Of a stretch of 63,429 bases of DNA, positions 26,161-35,796 are shown piece after piece. A program made the translations under genes and the position numbers. This DNA comes from Paracoccaceae bacterium. GTDB lineage: Bacteria > Pseudomonadota > Alphaproteobacteria > Rhodobacterales > Rhodobacteraceae. How positions within the stretch are numbered: the stretch's first letter is position 1; the number at the start of each line of letters is the position of its first letter. A model generated the notes under the pieces. The model was not told the origin of the DNA, did not search any database, and worked only from the letters and a program-made list of their open reading frames with translations. The stretch spans positions 1-63,429 of the forward strand of contig JABDLJ010000002.1 in NCBI GenBank assembly GCA_013003075.1, given 5' to 3'.

Positions 26161-26369
26161 TTCTTCCTCGCGTCGAGTTCGGAATTGAAGAGCCGCAGAC
26201 GGTGGGTCAGGTTGTCTTCGTCCATGATGCTGTCGAAATTCTCGAACACGAAGGACAGCGCTTCGCCCTCATCAAGCCCCGCATCGGATGCGAAACGCTT
26301 TAGCCTGCGATAGCCGTCCTCGGTCATGGCGACCGGCAGGCGGCGTGTCAGGCGAAAACGTTTCGGCAT
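26157..26369 (-). CDS. Conserved small protein, 70 aa
   Basis: A short, charged protein (MPKRFRLTRRLPVAMTEDGYRRLKRFASDAGLDEGEALSF...) whose middle could form a helix-turn-helix or ribbon-helix-helix-like unit. I do not recognise a family. It is a real gene by context: it starts 18 bases after the acyl-CoA dehydrogenase stop and overlaps the GST start by ATGA. Confidence 0.65.
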   Translation of the reverse strand: MPKRFRLTRRLPVAMTEDGYRRLKRFASDAGLDEGEALSFVFENFDSIMDEDNLTHRLRLFNSELDARKK

Positions 26370-26387
26370 CCGGACAGTCCTTTCAGA

Positions 26388-28166
26388 TCAGAAGCTGGCC
26401 GCATCCAGCGTCATCACCGGCTCGGCGCCGGTCTGGATGCGCGCCAGGTGCATGCCTGTGGCGGGAAGCTGGCGCGCCATGTAATAGCGGCCGGTCGCGA
26501 TTTTGGTCTCGTAGAACTCGGTGTTGGACGCACCGGCTTCAAGAGCTTCCATCGAGGACTTCGCCATCATCGCCCACATCAGGCCAAGCGAGACATGGCC
26601 GAAGAGATGCATGAAGTCATAGGATCCCGACAACGCGTTGTTGGCGTTCTTCATGCCTTCGGCCATGAAATACATCCCAGCCGCCTGCAGGTCCTTGGAC
26701 GCCGCTTTCAACGGATCGAGGAAGCCTGCTTTAAGCTCGGCGTTATCTTCATTTTCCTTGATGAAGTTCTTGACCAGATCGAAGAACGCCATGACGTGCT
26801 TGCCGCCGTCCTGGCCAAGCTTCCGGCCGACAAGGTCAAGCGACTGAACGCCATTTGTACCTTCGTAGATCTGGGCGATCCGGGCGTCGCGAGCGAACTG
26901 GGACATGCCCCATTCCTCGATATAGCCGTGGCCGCCAAAGACCTGCTGGGCGTTCACGCACATCTCAAAGCCCTTGTCGGTCTGAAATCCCTTCAGAACC
27001 GGGATCAGAAGCGAGATCAGCCCATCGGCGTCCTTGTCGCCAAGACGGTGCGCGCGGTCGATCAGGTGCGCGCCCCAAAGCGTGAACGCGCGAGCGCCCT
27101 CGACGAAGCTTTTCTGATCAAGAAGGTTCCGGCGCACGTCGGGATGCACGATGATCGGATCTGCGGCGCCCTTTGGGTTCTTGGCGCCGGTCACATCGCG
27201 GCCCTGAAGCCGGTCGTTGGCGTAGGAGAGCGCGTTCTGATAGGCAACCTCGGCCTGCGCGTAGCCTTGCAGGCCGACTGCGAGCCGCGCTTCGTTCATC
27301 ATCGTGAACATCGCCCGCATGCCTTTGTGCTCTTCGCCCAGAAGGTAGCCGGTTGCGTCGTCGTAGTTCATCACGCAGGTGGCGTTGCCGTGAAGGCCCA
27401 TCTTCTCTTCGATCGAGCCGACCGAGACGCCGTTGCGCGGACCAAGCGATCCATCTTCATTGATCAGGAACTTCGGTACGATGAAAAGCGAGATACCCTT
27501 CACGCCCTCGGGCCCGCCGGGGATCTTGGCCAGTACCAGGTGAATGATATTGTCCGACAAGTCCTGCTCGCCGCCGGAGATAAAGATCTTCTGGCCGGAT
27601 ATCTTGAAAGAGCCGTCGTCCTGCGGTTCGGCCTTTGTACGCATTAGGCCCAGATCGGTACCACTGTGCGGTTCGGTCAGGTTCATGGTGCCGGTCCATT
27701 CGCCGGTGATCATCTTGGGCAGGAAGGTGGCTTTCTGCTCGTCCGTCGCATGAACGTTCAGGGCCGAGACGGCACCATGGGTCAGACCGTTATAGACATG
27801 AAACGCCATGTTCGCGGCGCTGAAGATCTCGCCGACAGCGGTGTGCAGAACATAGGCAATGCCTTGGCCACCATACTCGGGGTCGCAGTCGAGCCCCATC
27901 CAGCCACCTTCGCGCATCTTGTCATAGGCGTCCTTGAAACCCGGCGGTGTGCGCACGACGCCATTCTCCAGCTTGCATCCTGTCTTGTCGCCGACCACGT
28001 TGAGCGGGGCGAGAACTTCGGCGCCAAGTTTGCCGGCCTCTTCCAGCACGGCGCCGGTGAAGTCGGGGTCCAGTTCGTCATAGCCCGGGATGTCCTGGCT
28101 GGAAACTTTAAGCATATCCTGCAGAACGAATTGCAGATCTTGCGTGGGTGCGGTGTATGTTGGCAT
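26388..28166 (-). CDS. Acyl-CoA dehydrogenase, DmdC/long-form subfamily
   Basis: A 592-aa FAD flavoenzyme that oxidises an acyl-CoA to the enoyl-CoA. It is the long form with a C-terminal extension, as in 3-methylthiopropanoyl-CoA dehydrogenase (DmdC) and FadE5-like enzymes. [17 protein letters not shown] binds flavin and substrate, [11 protein letters not shown] follows, and [17 protein letters not shown] carries the likely catalytic glutamate. The N-terminus [19 protein letters not shown] is typical of the DmdC clade. Whether the substrate is a DMSP breakdown product or a fatty acyl-CoA is open. It is the first enzyme gene after the MerR regulator. Confidence 0.85.
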   Translation of the reverse strand: MPTYTAPTQDLQFVLQDMLKVSSQDIPGYDELDPDFTGAVLEEAGKLGAEVLAPLNVVGDKTGCKLENGVVRTPPGFKDAYDKMREGGWMGLDCDPEYGGQGIAYVLHTAVGEIFSAANMAFHVYNGLTHGAVSALNVHATDEQKATFLPKMITGEWTGTMNLTEPHSGTDLGLMRTKAEPQDDGSFKISGQKIFISGGEQDLSDNIIHLVLAKIPGGPEGVKGISLFIVPKFLINEDGSLGPRNGVSVGSIEEKMGLHGNATCVMNYDDATGYLLGEEHKGMRAMFTMMNEARLAVGLQGYAQAEVAYQNALSYANDRLQGRDVTGAKNPKGAADPIIVHPDVRRNLLDQKSFVEGARAFTLWGAHLIDRAHRLGDKDADGLISLLIPVLKGFQTDKGFEMCVNAQQVFGGHGYIEEWGMSQFARDARIAQIYEGTNGVQSLDLVGRKLGQDGGKHVMAFFDLVKNFIKENEDNAELKAGFLDPLKAASKDLQAAGMYFMAEGMKNANNALSGSYDFMHLFGHVSLGLMWAMMAKSSMEALEAGASNTEFYETKIATGRYYMARQLPATGMHLARIQTGAEPVMTLDAASF

Positions 28167-28192
28167 GGCTTCGGTCTTCCTGTTTGGCCGGG

Positions 28193-28594
28193 TTATTCGG
28201 CGGCGTTCTTTTTCAATGTGAGATTGGCGATCATTTCTTCGCCCCAGCGAAGCTGATCGGTTAGGTCGGCGATGGCGGCGTCAAGCTCGTCGCGCCGGCG
28301 GTGCATGTCTGTCAGGCGTTCTTGCGCAAGCTCGTGGGTGCGGGTCAGCTGCGTAAGCTGCTGGTCGCCGGCATCGTAGAGGTCGAGCAGCTGGCGGATT
28401 TCCTCCAGCGTGAAGCCAAAGCGCTTGCCGCGCAGTATCAGCTTCAAACGCGCGCGGTCCCGGCGGCTGAAAAGGCGCTTCTGACCGTCGCGGCGGGGGA
28501 ACAGAAGCTCTTTTGCCTCGTAGAACCGCAGCGTGCGCGGTGTAACGTCAAACTCGTCACACATCTGGCGGATCGTGAAATATTCATCAGACAT
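28193..28594 (-). CDS. MerR-family transcriptional regulator
   Basis: A 133-aa MerR protein with the N-terminal winged helix-turn-helix ([27 protein letters not shown]) and a coiled-coil dimer helix (about 75-120). No metal-binding cysteines are seen, as in LiuR-type regulators of acyl-CoA metabolism. It is 26 bases upstream of the acyl-CoA dehydrogenase gene in the same direction and probably controls the operon with itself. Confidence 0.9.
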   Translation of the reverse strand: MSDEYFTIRQMCDEFDVTPRTLRFYEAKELLFPRRDGQKRLFSRRDRARLKLILRGKRFGFTLEEIRQLLDLYDAGDQQLTQLTRTHELAQERLTDMHRRRDELDAAIADLTDQLRWGEEMIANLTLKKNAAE

Positions 28595-28659
28595 GATGCA
28601 GACTCCATCGTCGTTGTCTTCATCAATTGCCGATTGGGAGGGACTTGATCAAGAGTTGC

Positions 28660-28675
28660 TTTACGTTTACGTCAA
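28660..28675 (-). promoter_or_regulatory. Candidate MerR/LiuR-type operator
   Basis: TTTACGTTTACGTCAA is a near-palindrome with the TTTACGT half-sites typical of LiuR-like MerR regulators of acyl-CoA genes. It lies 66-81 bases before the MerR start at 28594, inside the promoter region of the beta-oxidation operon. Confidence 0.5.
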
Positions 28676-28725
28676 TCAAACGTTGCGTCACTTTGAATCA
28701 GAGCCGCCGGACGAAACAATCTTGT

Positions 28726-29094
28726 CTATTTCAGCGATTTTTCCGTGTCGTTCCGCAGCACCTGCAAATCCTCGATCGTCGCTTGAAGCTGGGATTGCTC
28801 GGCGTGCAGAACCTCAAGCTGCCGATCCGCAAGCCGTATCCATTCGCGCATCTGCGCCTCGGTGCCTTCTTTTTCGTAGATCAAGAGCCATTGGCGGATT
28901 TCTTCAAGGCTGAAACCGAACCGGCGTCCACGCAGGATCAAGGTGATGCGTGCGATTTCGCGCGGCCCGTAGAACCGGCTGCGGCCTTCCTTTTCGGGTT
29001 CCAGAAGCTCGATGTATTCATAGTAACGCAGCGTGCGTGGCGTCACCCCGAATTTCTCGCATGTTTCCTTGAATGTCAGCCGCGTCTCAGCCAT
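28726..29094 (-). CDS. Second MerR-family regulator, paralogue of the first
   Basis: A 122-aa MerR protein (RLTFKETCEKFGVTPRTLRYYEYIELLEPEKEGRSRFYGPREIARITLILRGRRFGFSLEEIRQWL) clearly similar to the neighbouring regulator at 28193. No metal-binding cysteines. TAAGGAGA precedes ATG 29094. It is followed by the other MerR gene after 131 bases that hold the TTTACGT site, and both probably recognise related operators. Confidence 0.9.
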   Translation of the reverse strand: MAETRLTFKETCEKFGVTPRTLRYYEYIELLEPEKEGRSRFYGPREIARITLILRGRRFGFSLEEIRQWLLIYEKEGTEAQMREWIRLADRQLEVLHAEQSQLQATIEDLQVLRNDTEKSLK

Positions 29095-29111
29095 CAGTTT
29101 CTCCTTAGGGA

Positions 29112-29122
29112 TGAACGTAAAC
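29112..29122. promoter_or_regulatory. Half-site of the MerR-type operator
   Basis: TGAACGTAAAC, the complement of GTTTACGTTCA, lies just upstream of the second MerR gene and 98 bases before the thioesterase gene on plus. It matches one arm of the 28660 site, so it may be an autoregulatory element acting on both directions. Confidence 0.35.
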
Positions 29123-29220
29123 CCACATGGCTTACTGACGCAACGGCAACAAAGTCGCATTTGCGCTTGCGGCGAAGCGTTGCGGGGCGTGATAACGGCA
29201 ACAGCGAGAGAAGAGGTGCT

Positions 29221-29658
29221 ATGAACGATCTTAAGGCCACACTCGCCCGCCAGTTTATCGAGGCGATCCCGCACAGCCGGGCGCTGGCGATGTCGCTTGT
29301 CGAGATCGGCGATGGCGAAGCCGAAATTGAAATGCCCTACGACGAGAGGTTCGTGGGCGATCTGCGCACCGGGGTCATCCATGGCGGGGCGGTATCCGCG
29401 CTTATGGATACATGCTGCGGCACGGCTGTCATGACCCATCCATCGCACCCGGCCGGCACGGCGACGATGGATCTGCGGATCGAATACATGCGCGCTGCCA
29501 AGCCAGGGCAGGCGATCCGGACCCGCGCGACGTGCTATCACGTGACACGCAACGTGGCCTTCGTGCGCGCGATTGCGATGGACGACGACCGCGACCGGCC
29601 GGTCGCTACGGCGACCGGCGCCTTCACGGTCGAGCGGGCGCGGTCAGACAAGACATGA
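29221..29658 (+). CDS. Hotdog-fold thioesterase (PaaI family)
   Basis: A 145-aa hotdog protein. GVIHGGAVSALMDTCCGTAVM is the PaaI-type active-site loop and helix (HGG followed by an acidic residue), and TMDLRIEYMRAAKPGQ is the conserved beta strand. It would hydrolyse an acyl-CoA thioester; the acyl group is unknown. ATG 29221 has GAGG upstream. Divergent from the MerR genes and coupled to a second hotdog gene by ATGA. Confidence 0.88.
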   Translation: MNDLKATLARQFIEAIPHSRALAMSLVEIGDGEAEIEMPYDERFVGDLRTGVIHGGAVSALMDTCCGTAVMTHPSHPAGTATMDLRIEYMRAAKPGQAIRTRATCYHVTRNVAFVRAIAMDDDRDRPVATATGAFTVERARSDKT

Positions 29659-30176
29659 GCGGACCGACGCGCAGAGGCCCGCCCGAGGCCGTCGAGATCG
29701 TCAAGGGGCGGCGGGACCGCGCGCTGCGCGCGCTGGCTGGCGACGTTCCGTATATCATCTACCTCGGCGTCACGTTCGACCGGCGCGGGGATGAGCTGAC
29801 GGCGGTGCTCCCCTTCCATGACAAGATCGTGGGCAACCCGATCCTGCCGGCGATCCACGGCGGCGTCACGGCCGCGTTCCTGGAAATCAGCGCGGTGATC
29901 GAACTGGCGTGGACGGTGCTGTGGGACGATATCGAAAGCGGCGCCATCGACGTAGCCGACCTGGAACCCGGCCGGCTTCCCGATTTGCCCAAGACGATAG
30001 ATTTCACGGTGGATTACCTGCGCTCGGGCCTGCCGCGGGATGCCTACGCCCGGGCGCGCGTGAACCGGTCTGGCCGGCGATATGCAAGCGTGCATGTCGA
30101 AGCCTGGCAGGACAACCGCTCGCGCCTCTTTGCGCAGGCAACAGGCCATTTCCTGATGTCAGAGCCGCGTGGCTAG
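29655..30176 (+). CDS. Second hotdog-fold thioesterase
   Basis: A 173-aa protein with the same layout as the preceding gene: LPAIHGGVTAAFLEISAVIELAW is the active-site region and TIDFTVDYLRSGLPRDAYARARV the strand that lines the tunnel. Tandem hotdog genes of this kind occur in roseobacters, and the two may form a heteromer. Its start overlaps the previous stop by ATGA. Confidence 0.82.
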   Translation: MSGPTRRGPPEAVEIVKGRRDRALRALAGDVPYIIYLGVTFDRRGDELTAVLPFHDKIVGNPILPAIHGGVTAAFLEISAVIELAWTVLWDDIESGAIDVADLEPGRLPDLPKTIDFTVDYLRSGLPRDAYARARVNRSGRRYASVHVEAWQDNRSRLFAQATGHFLMSEPRG

Positions 30177-31526
30177 ATGGTGCGGCCCAGCATCGAGGCG
30201 TCACTTACCGAGGTGCCGCAGCCGATAACGCATCGCCGTGTTCTGAAGATCGCGCTGCCAATCGTGCTTTCGAACGCGACCGTCCCGATCCTCGGGGCCG
30301 TCGATGTCGGAGTGATCGGGCAGTTGGGCCAGGCCGCTCCCATCGGAGCGGTGGCCATGGGCGCGATCATCCTGACGACGATCTACTGGATTTTCGGGTT
30401 CCTGCGCATGGGAACGGTGGGTCTGGTGGGCCAGGCGCTGGGCGCTGGCGACCGCGCCGAGGTCTCGGCGCTTCTGACGCGCGCTTTGCTGATTGCCGCC
30501 GCTGCGGGTCTGGGTCTGATTGTCTTCCAGGCCCTGATATTCGCTGCCGCCTTCAGGCTGTCGCCAGCGAGCGAAGAAGTCGAAAGCCTTGCCCGCTCGT
30601 ATCTGGCCATCCGGATCTGGACAGCTCCGGCTGCGATCGCGGTCTATGCACTGACCGGCTGGCTTGTGGCGATGGAGCGTACGTCCGGCGTCTTCTGGGT
30701 GCAGCTTTTCATGAACGGGCTGAACGTCGCATTGGATTTTGTGTTCGTGTTGGGGTTTGGCTGGGGCGTCGAGGGCGTCGCCCTGGCCACCGTAATCGCC
30801 GAGATCTCCGGCGCGGGGCTTGGGCTTTACCTGTGCCGCGAGGCGTTCGAACGGCCCGACTGGCGCGACTGGCCAAGAGTGTTCGAGAAAAGCCGGCTGA
30901 TCCGGATGGCGCTGATCAATACCGACATCCTGATCCGGTCGGCGCTTTTGATGACGATCTTTACGTCCTTCGTCTTTGTCGGCGCCAAATTCGGCGATGT
31001 GACACTGGCGGCGAACGAGGTCCTGATCCAGTTCATGTACATTACCGCCTATGCCATGGACGGGTTCGCCTTTGCGGCCGAAACTCTGATAGCGCGCGCC
31101 TACGGGCGGCAGGACCCTGTTCGGGTGCGGCGCGGAGCGCTGATGACGTCGCTCTGGGGCGCGGTCATATGCGTAAGCATGTCGGCCTTCTTTGCCGTCG
31201 CCGGCCCGTGGCTGATAGACGTCATGGCCAAATCGGAAAGCGTTCAGGCCGAGGCGCGGGGCTATTTGTGGTGGATGGTCGCAGCGCCGATTGTCGGTTG
31301 CGCGGCGTGGATGCTCGACGGGATATTCATCGGCGCAACCCGCGGGCGGGACATGCGCAACATGATGATCCTCTCCTTCGCCATCTATGTCGCAACGCTC
31401 TGGACGCTTTTGCCGATCATGGGCAATCACGGCCTCTGGCTGGCGCTTCTGGTGTCCTTTGCCGCCCGCGGGATCACGCTGGGGACGCGCTACCCGGCGC
31501 TGGAGCGCGGCGCAACCGAGGCCTAA
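30177..31526 (+). CDS. MATE-family efflux transporter
   Basis: A 449-aa protein with about twelve transmembrane helices in two MatE repeats. It starts IALPIVLSNATVPILGAVDVGVIGQLG, the usual first helix with its aspartate. MATE pumps export cationic drugs or metabolites with a Na+ or H+ gradient; the substrate is unknown. ATG 30177 touches the preceding stop codon, so it belongs to the thioesterase transcript. Confidence 0.88.
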   Translation: MVRPSIEASLTEVPQPITHRRVLKIALPIVLSNATVPILGAVDVGVIGQLGQAAPIGAVAMGAIILTTIYWIFGFLRMGTVGLVGQALGAGDRAEVSALLTRALLIAAAAGLGLIVFQALIFAAAFRLSPASEEVESLARSYLAIRIWTAPAAIAVYALTGWLVAMERTSGVFWVQLFMNGLNVALDFVFVLGFGWGVEGVALATVIAEISGAGLGLYLCREAFERPDWRDWPRVFEKSRLIRMALINTDILIRSALLMTIFTSFVFVGAKFGDVTLAANEVLIQFMYITAYAMDGFAFAAETLIARAYGRQDPVRVRRGALMTSLWGAVICVSMSAFFAVAGPWLIDVMAKSESVQAEARGYLWWMVAAPIVGCAAWMLDGIFIGATRGRDMRNMMILSFAIYVATLWTLLPIMGNHGLWLALLVSFAARGITLGTRYPALERGATEA

Positions 31527-31861
31527 AAGAGCCTTAGTACTGCCTCCGGAGGACGGCCGATCGCAGCCTTGCCGCCTGCAACCACAATCGGTCGCTCGAT
31601 CAGGATCGGGTTGCGCGCCATCGCGTCCAGCAAGGCGTCTTCGCTCTGCTGCGCCAGCCCCAACTCCTTATAGAGCGTCTCGGAATTGCGAATGAAACCG
31701 CTCGGCGGCAGCCCCAGTTTTTCCGAGATGGCGCGCAGCTCGCCGCGGCTTGGCGGATCGGAAAGATACAGCCGGACCTGCGGTTCGTGCCCGGCCTCCT
31801 GCAAAAGCGAGAGTGTCGTGCGCGATTTGCTGCATCGCGGGTTGTGCCAGATCTCGGTCAT
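31523..31861 (-). CDS. arsC: ArsC-family reductase
   Basis: A 112-aa thioredoxin-fold protein with the catalytic cysteine in HNPRCSKS (Cys10). [18 protein letters not shown] follows, as in the glutaredoxin-linked arsenate reductase group. No ars regulator or pump is nearby and it overlaps pyrD by ATGA, so a housekeeping role (Spx/YffB-like) is possible. Confidence 0.78.
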   Translation of the reverse strand: MTEIWHNPRCSKSRTTLSLLQEAGHEPQVRLYLSDPPSRGELRAISEKLGLPPSGFIRNSETLYKELGLAQQSEDALLDAMARNPILIERPIVVAGGKAAIGRPPEAVLRLF

Positions 31862-32916
31862 AGCCAGTCCCCTCGTTTTGCTCCTGTGGCTTCGGCGACT
31901 GATTTGAACCCGTCCGCCTGCAGCAAATCGTCCAGCCCTTTCGCGATCTGCACAACGAGCGACATTCCCTCGAATACAAGCGCCGTATACAGTTGCACGG
32001 CCGACGCACCAGCGCAGATCTTCGCGTATGCCTGCTTGGAAGAGCCGACGCCGCCGACTCCGATCAGGGGGATCTTGCCCTCGGTCAATTCCGACAGCCG
32101 GGCCAGAATGCGCGTGGACGTCTCAAACAGCGGCGCGCCCGAAAGACCGCCGGCCTCTTTGGCATGCGGGCCGTGCAAACCATTGCGATCGAGCGTCGTG
32201 TTTGTGGCGATAATGGCATCGACACCGCAAGCACGCGCCACATCGGCGATGTCCTCAAGCTCGGCCCGGCTGAGATCCGGTGCGATTTTCAGGAACACCG
32301 GAACGCGCGGGCAGCTTGCATTGCGGGTCTCCAGAACGCCACGCAACAGAGCATCGAGCGCCGCCTTGCCCTGCAGATCGCGCAGGCTCTCGGTATTCGG
32401 CGAGGACACGTTGACCGTCGCGAAGTCGACAAACGGACCGCAGGTGGCCAGAACCGACGCGAAATCGCCGGCCCTGTCGTCGCTTGTCTTGTTGGCTCCA
32501 AGGTTCAGTCCTACCGGAATGCCATGAGGCCGCGCCTTCAGCCGGGCCGCGATCTTCGCCATACCATCGTTGTTGAAGCCAAAGCGATTGATGGCTGCGC
32601 GGTCCTCGCCAAGTCGAAAAAGCCGCGGTCTTGGATTGCCGGGCTGGGCAAACGGAGTGGCGGCACCCACTTCGATGAAGCCGAAGCCCGCGCGCGACAG
32701 GGGTGCGATCGCGGTTGCGTTCTTGTCGAACCCTGCCGCCAGGCCGATCGGGTTTGGAAGATCCAGCCCAGCCAGCGAGGTCCTGAGCCGCGAAGAGGTG
32801 ATCGGGCCGGGGGCGGGTGCCAGACCAAGCGTCAACGCCCGTAGCGCCAGCCCATGCGCGGTTTCGGGATCGAACGCGCGCAGCAGCGGCAGGCCGAGGC
32901 GTTCCAGGGCGCTCAT
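31858..32916 (-). CDS. pyrD: Dihydroorotate dehydrogenase (quinone)
   Basis: PyrD class 2 oxidises dihydroorotate to orotate with quinone in the membrane, step four of pyrimidine synthesis. The 352-aa protein has the N-terminal membrane-binding helices expected of class 2 ([20 protein letters not shown]). [15 protein letters not shown], the catalytic serine in [12 protein letters not shown] and the FMN-binding [29 protein letters not shown] are all present. ATG 32916 overlaps the stop of the DUF952 gene. Confidence 0.95.
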   Translation of the reverse strand: MSALERLGLPLLRAFDPETAHGLALRALTLGLAPAPGPITSSRLRTSLAGLDLPNPIGLAAGFDKNATAIAPLSRAGFGFIEVGAATPFAQPGNPRPRLFRLGEDRAAINRFGFNNDGMAKIAARLKARPHGIPVGLNLGANKTSDDRAGDFASVLATCGPFVDFATVNVSSPNTESLRDLQGKAALDALLRGVLETRNASCPRVPVFLKIAPDLSRAELEDIADVARACGVDAIIATNTTLDRNGLHGPHAKEAGGLSGAPLFETSTRILARLSELTEGKIPLIGVGGVGSSKQAYAKICAGASAVQLYTALVFEGMSLVVQIAKGLDDLLQADGFKSVAEATGAKRGDWL

Positions 32917-33251
32917 AGGACGCCATCCGGCAATCTTGGACCATCCGGCCCAAGCGAGAATGGACGCGCCCATTCGGCATCCGCAAGTCGCAGGGGCGCG
33001 TAAAGATGCGGGAACAAAGCGCCGCCGCGCGAGGGCTCCCATTTCAGCGCGTCGCCCAAGGTGCCGGTGCCGAACGCCAAAAGCATCAGGTCAGCTTCGC
33101 CCGAAAAGTGCCGCGCAGCGGTCTCGGCCACCTGCTCGGCCGTTGAAAAGTGGACAAAGCCGTCGGCCACATCCACTGGCGCGCCAGCGGTCTGGCGCTT
33201 TTCCTGCAAATCGGCCCACTCGGACGAGCGGAGGATCTTGTAGATCAACAT
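32913..33251 (-). CDS. DUF952 family protein
   Basis: A 112-aa protein matching DUF952 ([57 protein letters not shown]). The fold is related to glutathione S-transferase-associated or ADP-ribosyl-like small domains, but no activity is established. It often precedes pyrD in roseobacters, and here the two overlap by four bases. Confidence 0.85.
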   Translation of the reverse strand: MLIYKILRSSEWADLQEKRQTAGAPVDVADGFVHFSTAEQVAETAARHFSGEADLMLLAFGTGTLGDALKWEPSRGGALFPHLYAPLRLADAEWARPFSLGPDGPRLPDGVL

Positions 33252-33412
33252 AGCCGCGCAAATGCCCCGGCGAACGCCCCAAGGTCAAGGCCCCGGCTGC
33301 TGCGGGCCGGAGACGGACAACTTTGCCTGACGTTGCGTTTCCGGCTTTGACAGTCGGTTCGCAACGGGTCACTCTGACACCATAACAATTTCGCTACAGG
33401 GGGTCTTTGACC

Positions 33413-34975
33413 ATGCTCGCACGAATGCTGACATCGGTTGGCGTGCTCGGCTTGACAGCCGGCGTTGCCGCTGCCGACTATTCGCTAACCATCCTTCACA
33501 CCAACGATTTTCACGCTCGCTTCGAGCCAATCTCCCGCTTCGACAGCGGGTGCTCGGCCGAAGACAACTCTGAAGGCAAATGCTTCGGCGGTTCGGCCCG
33601 CCTCATGACCGCCATCTCGTCCGCGCGCCAGCGCGCCGCCAACTCGATCCTTCTCGACGGCGGTGACCAGTTTCAGGGAACGCTGTTCTACACATACTAC
33701 AAGGGCAAGCTGGCCGCCGAGATGATGAACGACATGGGCTATGACGCGATGACCGTGGGCAACCACGAGTTTGACGATGGTCCCGAAGTGTTGCGCGAGT
33801 TCGCCGGGGCGATCGACTTTCCAATCATGATGTCGAATGCGGACATTTCTGGCGAGCCCTTGCTGAGTGACGTGATCCAGAAATCGGTCGTCATAACGAA
33901 AGGCGGAGAGCGGATTGGCCTGATCGGGCTGACGCCGCAGGATACACCCGAACTGGCAAGCCCGGGTGACAACGTCGTATTCACCGACCCTGTTGATGCT
34001 GTTCAGTCCGAGGTCGACAAGCTGACAGCGGATGGCGTCAACAAGATCATCGTGCTCAGCCACTCGGGCTATGTGGTCGATCAACGTGTGGCCGAGGGCA
34101 CCACCGGGGTCGACGTCATCGTCGGTGGTCATTCGAATACGCTTTTGTCCAATGTGCAAAGCCGCGCGGTCGGCCCATATCCGACGATGGTCGGCGAAAC
34201 AGCAATTGTTCAGGCCTATGCATACGGCAAATTTTTGGGCGAGTTGAACGTCGTGTTCAATGATGAGGGCGTAGTGACCTCGGCCGTCGGAGAGCCGATC
34301 CTGCTGGATCGGTTTGTGCATGAGAACGAGCGTGTCCAGGCCCGTGTCTCCGAAGCGGCGGGCCCGCTTGACGAGATCCGCAACAAAGTCGTGGCCGCCG
34401 CCGCCGGACCGATCGAAGGAGATCGCGCAGTGTGCCGCGTGCAGGAATGCGCGATGGGCAATCTGGTCGCAGACGCCATGCTGGACCGCGTGAAGGACCA
34501 GGGTGTGCAGATCGCCCTTGCGAACTCTGGCGGCATCCGTTCCTCGATTGATGCGGGCGAAGTCACCATGGGCGAAGTGCTAACGGTGCTTCCATTCCAG
34601 AACACCCTGTCCACCTTCGAAATCAAGGGTGAGACGCTGCTTGCCGCCCTTGAAAACGGAGTGAGCCAGGTCGAGGAAGTGGCCGGCCGTTTCCCGCAGG
34701 TTGCCGGTATGACCTTCGAGTGGGATCCGGCAGCAGAGCCGGGTGCCCGGATCACCAAGGTGATGGTCGACGGCGCCGAGCTTGATCCCGCCGCGACCTA
34801 CGGGGTTGTGTCCAACAACTTCATTCGCGGCGGCGGAGATGGCTACAAGATGTTCACGACCGAGTCGATGAATGTCTATGATTTCGGACCGGATCTGGCG
34901 GACGTCCTTGCCGAGTACATGGCCGCGACGGGTCCGTCCGATCCCAAGGTCGAAGGCCGGATCACCCAAAGATAG
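33413..34975 (+). CDS. Exported 5'-nucleotidase (UshA/metallophosphatase)
   Basis: A 520-aa periplasmic enzyme that dephosphorylates nucleotides or UDP-sugars. It has a signal peptide (MLARMLTSVGVLGLTAGVAAAD) and a calcineurin-like metal site in LHTNDFHARF, LDGGDQFQGT, VGNHEFDDG, LSHSGY and GGHSNT. The C-terminal substrate domain carries NSGGIRSSIDAGEVTMGEVLTVLPFQN and NFIRGGGDGYKMF. ATG 33413 is chosen over TTG 33407; AGGGGG lies upstream. A strong hairpin ends the gene. Confidence 0.92.
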   Translation: MLARMLTSVGVLGLTAGVAAADYSLTILHTNDFHARFEPISRFDSGCSAEDNSEGKCFGGSARLMTAISSARQRAANSILLDGGDQFQGTLFYTYYKGKLAAEMMNDMGYDAMTVGNHEFDDGPEVLREFAGAIDFPIMMSNADISGEPLLSDVIQKSVVITKGGERIGLIGLTPQDTPELASPGDNVVFTDPVDAVQSEVDKLTADGVNKIIVLSHSGYVVDQRVAEGTTGVDVIVGGHSNTLLSNVQSRAVGPYPTMVGETAIVQAYAYGKFLGELNVVFNDEGVVTSAVGEPILLDRFVHENERVQARVSEAAGPLDEIRNKVVAAAAGPIEGDRAVCRVQECAMGNLVADAMLDRVKDQGVQIALANSGGIRSSIDAGEVTMGEVLTVLPFQNTLSTFEIKGETLLAALENGVSQVEEVAGRFPQVAGMTFEWDPAAEPGARITKVMVDGAELDPAATYGVVSNNFIRGGGDGYKMFTTESMNVYDFGPDLADVLAEYMAATGPSDPKVEGRITQR

Positions 34976-34983
34976 CGCACCAC

Positions 34984-35017
34984 GCGCAGGCCGGATGGAC
35001 AATCCGCCGGCCTGCGC
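34984..35017 (+). terminator. Strong hairpin after the 5'-nucleotidase gene
   Basis: GCGCAGGCCGG (34984-34994) pairs with CCGGCCTGCGC (35007-35017), and an inner GGA/TCC extends it. It begins nine bases after the stop codon. There is no T-run, so it may need Rho or act as a 3' stabiliser. Confidence 0.6.
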
Positions 35018-35106
35018 TGACCGGCCAGACGCGCAGTGCCGATTGCGCGCCTTCAAAACTGGCACTGTCGCTGGAATAGCGCGCCGGGCCGGTTTACACC
35101 TGCATG

Positions 35107-35763
35107 ATGTGTGGACGTTTCGCGATCACTTTGCCGCCCGACGCGATGGCGCATCTTTTCGAGGCGCAGCCGGCCAATGACTTGCCGCATGTGCCCAACT
35201 ACAACGTCTGTCCGACCAACAACGTCCACGTCATCACCAGCGGCGATGCGCGCCGGCTTGTGTCCATGCGTTGGGGTTTCATCCCACATTGGTACAAGAA
35301 GCCGGGCGACGGCCCGCTTCTGATCAACGCGCGATCCGAGACCATTGCCGAAAAACCCGCATTCCGCCAAGCCTGCCGCGAGCGGCGCTGCCTTGTGCTG
35401 GGCAGCGGGTTTTTCGAATGGACCACGGATGAAGAGGGCAAGAAGCTGCCTTGGTACATCTATCCCACCGATGCCGAACTTGTCGCATTCGCCGGCATTT
35501 GGCAGGACTGGTCGCGTGAGGATGAGACCATTGCCACCTGCGCGATTGCCACGACGGCGGCGAAAGGCGCGATGTCGAAGATACATCACCGCGTCCCGGT
35601 CATGATCGCAAAAGAGGACTGGCCGCTCTGGCTTGGCGAAAACGGCAAAGGCGCCGCATCGTTGATGACCGCGCCGCCCGAGGGAAGTTACGCGTTTCAT
35701 CGCGTCGATCCGGCAGTCAATTCCAACCGGGCCGTTGGAGCTCAGCTGATCGAGCCGGTCTGA
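35107..35763 (+). CDS. SRAP (YedK/HMCES) family protein
   Basis: SRAP proteins crosslink to abasic sites in single-stranded DNA through an N-terminal cysteine and protect replication forks. This 218-aa protein begins MCGRFAITL; the cysteine must become residue 1 after Met removal, so I choose ATG 35107 and not the ATG three bases earlier. PNYNVCPTNNV, LINARSETIAEKPAFR and KIHHRVPVMI contain the conserved catalytic Asn, Glu and His. No LexA box or repair gene is adjacent. Confidence 0.9.
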   Translation: MCGRFAITLPPDAMAHLFEAQPANDLPHVPNYNVCPTNNVHVITSGDARRLVSMRWGFIPHWYKKPGDGPLLINARSETIAEKPAFRQACRERRCLVLGSGFFEWTTDEEGKKLPWYIYPTDAELVAFAGIWQDWSREDETIATCAIATTAAKGAMSKIHHRVPVMIAKEDWPLWLGENGKGAASLMTAPPEGSYAFHRVDPAVNSNRAVGAQLIEPV

Positions 35764-35767
35764 GGCC

Positions 35768-35796
35768 AAAAAAAAGGTCGTACCGAAGTACGACCT
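35768..35796 (-). terminator. Textbook rho-independent terminator, minus strand
   Basis: On the minus strand AGGTCGTAC, the loop TTCG and GTACGACCT are followed by a run of eight T (the A-run at 35768-35775 on plus). No minus-strand protein gene lies upstream before glpD at 36155, so it terminates a non-coding RNA. As a hairpin it may also end the SRAP transcript on plus. Confidence 0.8.

Noticed and set aside
28646-28656. TTGATCAAG as an FNR-type site
   Set aside because: FNR boxes need TTGAT-N4-ATCAA; here the two halves overlap.
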